Assembly: GCA_009783295.1 (NCBI GenBank)
Contig: WRHK01000028.1
Span: 1 to 46,576, forward strand
Source of the DNA: Promicromonosporaceae bacterium
GTDB taxonomy: Bacteria; Actinomycetota; Actinomycetes; Actinomycetales; Cellulomonadaceae
Direction of reading: 5' to 3'
Length of the DNA stretch: 46,576 bases
Part shown: one piece after another, positions 44,273 to 46,576 of the stretch
Numbering within the stretch: the stretch's first letter is position 1
Layout of the letters: each line of letters begins with the position of its first letter
The notes under the pieces: generated by a model
Seen by the model: the letters and a program-made list of their open reading frames with translations, nothing else
Database searches by the model: none
What the model was told of the DNA's origin: nothing
Position numbers and translations under genes: made by a program

Positions 44273-44545
44273 TCAGACCTGAGTGGTCCCCCGCTCGTCG
44301 TCGTCGTCGTTGAGGTGCTGCGCCCGGTCGGCGATGGCGTCGATCTTCCTGTCGACGGACTCGGGCGCCAGGTGCTTGGCCTTTGCCGCGACCGCCTCGA
44401 TCCGCTCGTCCGTGGCGAGGCCCTTGGCCTTCTCGGCCGCGTCCTCGCCGAGGTCCTGGACCTTGTCGGCGACGTCCTCGGCCACGTCCTTGGCCTTCTC
44501 GGCCGCGTCGTGCGCGGCGCCTCTCATCCTGTCGAAGAAGCCCAA
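44273..44545 (-). CDS. Small amphipathic helical protein (MT0933/Rv0909 antitoxin-like)
   Basis: 90 residues, no catalytic motif. After MGFFDRMRGAAHD it is a run of Ala/Lys/Glu/Asp heptads (EKAKDVAEDVADKVQDLG, EAVAAKAKHLAPESVDRK), ending in acidic NDDDDERGTTQV. This resembles the small actinobacterial proteins named after mycobacterial Rv0909, called antitoxins, but no toxin gene is near. TTG 44545 begins one base after the stop of the preceding gene and has GGGGGG about 7 bases upstream; ATG 44527 is an alternative. Related in style to its neighbour, likely co-transcribed. Confidence 0.7.
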   Translation of the reverse strand: MGFFDRMRGAAHDAAEKAKDVAEDVADKVQDLGEDAAEKAKGLATDERIEAVAAKAKHLAPESVDRKIDAIADRAQHLNDDDDERGTTQV

Positions 44546-44546
44546 C

Positions 44547-44738
44547 TCACTGCCCCCCGAACTCCTTGGCCTTGTCGGCCAGCTCGTCGACGGTGCCGTC
44601 GACCGAGTCCGGTGCGACGTCCTTGATCTTCTCCGCCGCACCGTCGACGTTCTCGTCCGTGAGGAACGACTTGGCCTTGTCCACGTTCTCCTCGGAGGCG
44701 ATGTCCTTCGCCTTGTCGAGGAAGTCATCCAGCCCCAT
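44547..44738 (-). CDS. Small helical protein, paired with the next
   Basis: 63 residues: MGLDDFLDKAKDIASEEN followed by VDKAKSFLTDENVDGAAEKIKD, then VAPDSVDGTVDELADKAKEFGGQ. A repeated unit (D-K-A-K-x-[hydrophobic]) about every 15-20 residues makes an amphipathic helix bundle likely. It shares the APxSVDxxxDxxADxA stretch with the next gene, pointing to common origin. ATG 44738 has AAGGAG 5 bases upstream. Function unknown; the antitoxin label on such proteins rests on weak resemblance. Leader (44739-44820) holds a GCCGGGC hairpin (44761-44779). Confidence 0.75.
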   Translation of the reverse strand: MGLDDFLDKAKDIASEENVDKAKSFLTDENVDGAAEKIKDVAPDSVDGTVDELADKAKEFGGQ

Positions 44739-45033
44739 CGCTGCTCCTTCTGTCCCGGACGCCGGGCTTGCGGCCCGGCTTCCCCCTTGGGCCGACGCCG
44801 GTCTTCTCGGCCTTGGTGCGAACGTACCGCCGGGCCACTGTGGGCGCGACGGCAAGCAGGTGCGGACAGGCCGCGCGCCGGGAGCCACGGGTGGGCGCGG
44901 ATGGCGACGAACGGGCCATGAGCGGGTCATGCGATGGCACGGTTCTCGCCGTGCCGCGGAGCCACGACCCCGTCCGCACGCGGCCGACCGTCATGGTCCG
45001 ACCAACACCATCCACCCAGAGGGGAACGCTCCG
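44739..45033. other. Divergent intergenic region with a GntR-like operator
   Basis: 295 bases with no supported gene. It holds a candidate -10 TACGTT for the minus-strand small genes (44821-44826), a GCCGGGC hairpin (44761-44779), a 7-bp hairpin (44936-44955), and the palindrome TGGTCCGACCA at 44994-45004 upstream of the TTG at 45034. Confidence 0.7.
44994..45004. promoter_or_regulatory. GntR/FadR-like operator TGGTCCGACCA
   Basis: Perfect 5+1+5 palindrome of the GGTC-N-GACC type, 30 bases before the start of the first two-helix gene. CATGGT at 44992-44997 could be its -10, so a bound regulator would block transcription. Confidence 0.6.
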
Positions 45034-45486
45034 TTGAGCACCACCACCCAGCGCCCTGTGCGCACCTTCGGCATCATCGGCCTCGTCGCCGGCCTTCTCA
45101 TGATCGTCGCCGGCGGCGCCACGTGGGGCATCGTCACGTCGCAGCTCTCGTCGCAGAACATCACCGTGACCTCCAGCGCCCCGTTCCTCGCGGGCAGCAC
45201 CGTGAACAACCCGTTCTCGGCCTTCGCGCAGGCGGCCGGCATCGAGGCGAGCACGAACGAGATCACCGGCGGCCAGTCGTTCGCCGACCTCGACCGCGAG
45301 GACCCGCTGCGTGAGGTCGCCCAGCAGGGTGCCTTCCTCCAGGCGTCGCTCTTCACCTCGGTGGTCGCCTACGGCGTCGCCGCGCTCGTCATCGGCATGG
45401 GCGCGATCGTGGCCGGCTTCGGCTATGCGCTGACCCGCATCGCCGCTGGTGCCCGCGTGCGCCACGAGGAGCTCGTCGCAGCCTGA
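45034..45486 (+). CDS. Two-helix membrane protein, first of a tandem pair
   Basis: 150 residues. Helix 1 (RTFGIIGLVAGLLMIVAGGATWGIVTSQL, about 10-38), an external loop with NITVTSSAPFLAGSTVNNPFSAFAQAAGI and FADLDREDPLREVAQQGAFLQASLFT, then helix 2 (SVVAYGVAALVIGMGAIVAGFGYALTR) and a short cytoplasmic tail. Databases often label such proteins 'aromatic ring-opening dioxygenase LigA', but no catalytic residues of that enzyme are seen. TTG 45034 follows GAGGGGAA by 7 bases and gives an N-terminus MSTTTQRPVR like the paralog's MSTNKTMRVS. Role unknown. Confidence 0.85.
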   Translation: MSTTTQRPVRTFGIIGLVAGLLMIVAGGATWGIVTSQLSSQNITVTSSAPFLAGSTVNNPFSAFAQAAGIEASTNEITGGQSFADLDREDPLREVAQQGAFLQASLFTSVVAYGVAALVIGMGAIVAGFGYALTRIAAGARVRHEELVAA

Positions 45487-45507
45487 TCGCGTCTCTGGCG
45501 CGTCCTG

Positions 45508-45545
45508 CGGAGCGCCCCGACCTCTGCGGAGGGCGGGGCGCTCCG
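45508..45545 (+). terminator. Terminator of the first two-helix gene
   Basis: 12-bp perfect arms 45508-45519 (CGGAGCGCCCCG) and 45534-45545; the 14-base loop contains a small CCTC/GAGG stem. TCGTTCTCC follows, a weak U-tract. It starts 22 bases after the stop codon. Confidence 0.75.
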
Positions 45546-45663
45546 TCGTTCTCCCTCGTCCGGGCCCATAGACGCTGGTCAGCGGCCCGACGGCAGCCCG
45601 GCGGCCATGACCGTCCGGCGCTGTGGCACACGACACATCGCGCCAATGCCTCCTCGAGTTGCT

Positions 45664-45710
45664 TGTGGTCTGACCACATCTCTAAGGTATTACCCAGAGG
45701 TCAGACCACA
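45664..45710. promoter_or_regulatory. Two GntR/FadR-like operators around the second two-helix gene's promoter
   Basis: TGGTCTGACCA at 45666-45676 and GGTCAGACC at 45699-45707, centres 32 bases apart (about three helical turns) and mutually inverted over 12 bases. Between them TAAGGT (45683-45688) is a -10 candidate with TTGCTT (45659-45664) as -35, spacing 18. The rest of the 284-base gap shows only the upstream terminator. Confidence 0.65.
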
Positions 45711-45770
45711 GGGTCGGATCACCACGGAGGCCGCGGGAACCGCGACCCCCACCACGAGGGGAAACACACC

Positions 45771-46349
45771 ATGAGCACCAACAAGACCATGCGCGTCTCG
45801 GGCCTCATCGGCCTCATCGCCGGCCTCCTGATGATCGTCGTCGGCGGCACCGTCTGGGGCTTCGCGGCCAACCAGCTCGGCGCCCAGCAGATCACCGTCC
45901 CGGACGACGCGAGCTTCCTCGCCGGCAGCAGCGTGAACAACCCGTTCTCGGCGCTGGCCCAGGCCGAGATCATCGGCCACCACCAGCAGACCGGCGCCGT
46001 CGCCACCCTGCAGGAGAACTCGGACCTGCTGGCCTCGATCGGCATCACCGTCGACCCGAGCGCCACCTACAACTTCGCCACGCTCGGCCCGGTCAACACG
46101 GCCGTGAACGCCGCCGTGTCGGACGGCACCATCACCGCTGAGCAGGCCGCCCCGATCCTGGCCCTGCGCAACACCGCCAACCAGGCCTCGGGCCTCCAGG
46201 CCGCCCTGTTCACCTCGGTGATCGCCTTCGGTGTCGCCGCCCTGATCATCGGCCTCGGCGTCCTGTCGGGTGTCAACGGCTACGCGCTGACCCGCGCCGC
46301 CGCCGGCACCAAGGTCCGCGAGACCGAGCGCGAGCTCGTGAACGCCTGA
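45771..46349 (+). CDS. Two-helix membrane protein, second of a tandem pair
   Basis: 192 residues; same plan as the gene before it. Helix 1 (GLIGLIAGLLMIVVGGTVWGFAANQL), FLAGSSVNNPFSALAQAEIIGHHQQTG, then a loop about 40 residues longer (ATLQENSDLLASIGITVDPS and LGPVNTAVNAAVSDGTITAEQAAPILALRNTANQASG), then helix 2 (SVIAFGVAALIIGLGVLSGVNGYALTR). ATG 45771 follows GAGGGGAA by 7 bases, the same ribosome site as in the paralog. Function unknown. The two GGTC-N-GACC sites 60-100 bases upstream suggest specific regulation. Confidence 0.9.
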   Translation: MSTNKTMRVSGLIGLIAGLLMIVVGGTVWGFAANQLGAQQITVPDDASFLAGSSVNNPFSALAQAEIIGHHQQTGAVATLQENSDLLASIGITVDPSATYNFATLGPVNTAVNAAVSDGTITAEQAAPILALRNTANQASGLQAALFTSVIAFGVAALIIGLGVLSGVNGYALTRAAAGTKVRETERELVNA

Positions 46350-46358
46350 CCCACCCCC

Positions 46359-46396
46359 CAGAGCGCCCCCCGTCCCACCGGACGGGGGGCGCTCTG
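46359..46396 (+). terminator. Terminator of the second two-helix gene
   Basis: Perfect 17-bp stem, arms 46359-46375 and 46380-46396, loop CACC, 9 bases after the stop codon; CGTTCC follows. Confidence 0.85.
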
Positions 46397-46399
46397 CGT

Positions 46400-46576
46400 T
46401 CCGGGGCGGGCAGGGCGGGCAGGGGCGGTCCGCAGTTCGTCGTCGGGGCGGCCGGCCCGGGCGGCGGGCCGGCCACGCAAAGCCGACCCGGCCCGCCCCC
46501 CGGGGGGCGGCTTGGTTTTTGGGGGGTGGGGCCTGCCCGGCCGCGGGGGGGGGGGGGGGGTGGTCTCTGTTTGGGT
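46400..46576. other. Low-complexity end, probably artefact
   Basis: No gene seen. G-rich runs grow toward the end, with TTTTT and a final run of about 17 G. This looks like poor-quality read ends or assembly edge rather than chromosome; the left edge (1-70) has similar G/C runs. Confidence 0.7.

Noticed and set aside
44194-44280. T-box-type leader for thrS
   Set aside because: The space upstream of thrS is far too short and shows none of the conserved T-box elements; the hairpin fits a plain terminator.
44768-45037. Plus-strand frames in the 44.7-45.0 kb divergent gap
   Set aside because: Arg/Pro/Ser-rich, no ribosome site, overlapping the promoter and operator region.
45034-46349. 'Aromatic ring-opening dioxygenase LigA' as product name for the two membrane proteins
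   Set aside because: Two membrane helices and a small outer loop, without metal ligands or the enzyme fold; the name is a propagated database error as far as can be judged from sequence.
46400-46576. Terminal G-rich repeats as a possible G-quadruplex or real repeat
   Set aside because: Runs of G and T increasing toward the contig end look like read-end artefact; nothing can be claimed biologically.

Overview
The window is one 46.6-kb piece of a very GC-rich (visibly above 70 %) actinobacterial chromosome. Gene content and order fit Micrococcales of the Cellulomonas/Cellulosimicrobium/Isoptericola type: alaS with DUF948/DUF6167 genes and rpsD; hisS-MBL hydrolase-cyclophilin near rel-apt-secFD-yajC-ruvBAC-yebC-pdxT; pdxS next to pimA-acyltransferase-pgsA-HIT-thrS. 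The genus is inference. GTG and TTG starts, 4-base ATGA/GTGA overlaps, F420-type oxidoreductases and phosphatidylinositol-mannoside genes agree with an actinobacterium. No tRNA, rRNA, CRISPR array, insertion sequence or prophage was seen.

Layout. 1-4.3 kb: alaS (runs off the left edge), two small membrane-anchored proteins and rpsD, all leftward. 4.5-9.3 kb: rarA, an SDR, a P-loop kinase, a deazaflavin-type oxidoreductase and two tandem GNAT acetyltransferases. 9.3-14 kb: aspS and two tandem DUF1576 membrane proteins with an internal repeat. 14.1-22 kb: PPOX- and VOC-family genes, hisS, MBL hydrolase, membrane cyclophilin, DUF349 protein, an AbiEi-like protein, a stand-alone LigD-type polymerase domain and a DHFR-like reductase. 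22.1-33.6 kb: leftward run ligC, rel, apt, secF, secD, yajC, ruvB, ruvA, ruvC, yebC, pdxT. 33.7-36.6 kb: a five-gene SipW signal-peptidase operon with three SipW-type exported proteins and one LPxTG protein, lying between pdxT and pdxS. 36.7-44.2 kb: Nudix, pdxS, a LemA-like protein and the PIM/phospholipid operon headed by thrS. 44.2-46.4 kb: two small helical proteins and, divergently, two tandem two-helix membrane proteins sharing GntR-like operator sequences. The last ~100 bases look like sequencing or assembly artefact.

How the genes work together. Translation (alaS, aspS, hisS, thrS, rpsD), stringent response and purine salvage (rel, apt), Sec export (secDF-yajC), Holliday-junction processing (ruvABC, rarA), PLP synthesis (pdxST) and PIM synthesis (pgsA, acyltransferase, pimA) form the core. 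The accessory part most worth attention is the SipW/LPxTG operon, which resembles in logic the Bacillus sipW-tasA matrix system, with inverted repeats on both sides. Other notable signals are the three GGTCNGACC operator-like sites before the last two membrane-protein genes, several TAG stop codons that double as the start of a -10 hexamer for the next gene, and long perfect hairpins inside the apt and Nudix coding regions.
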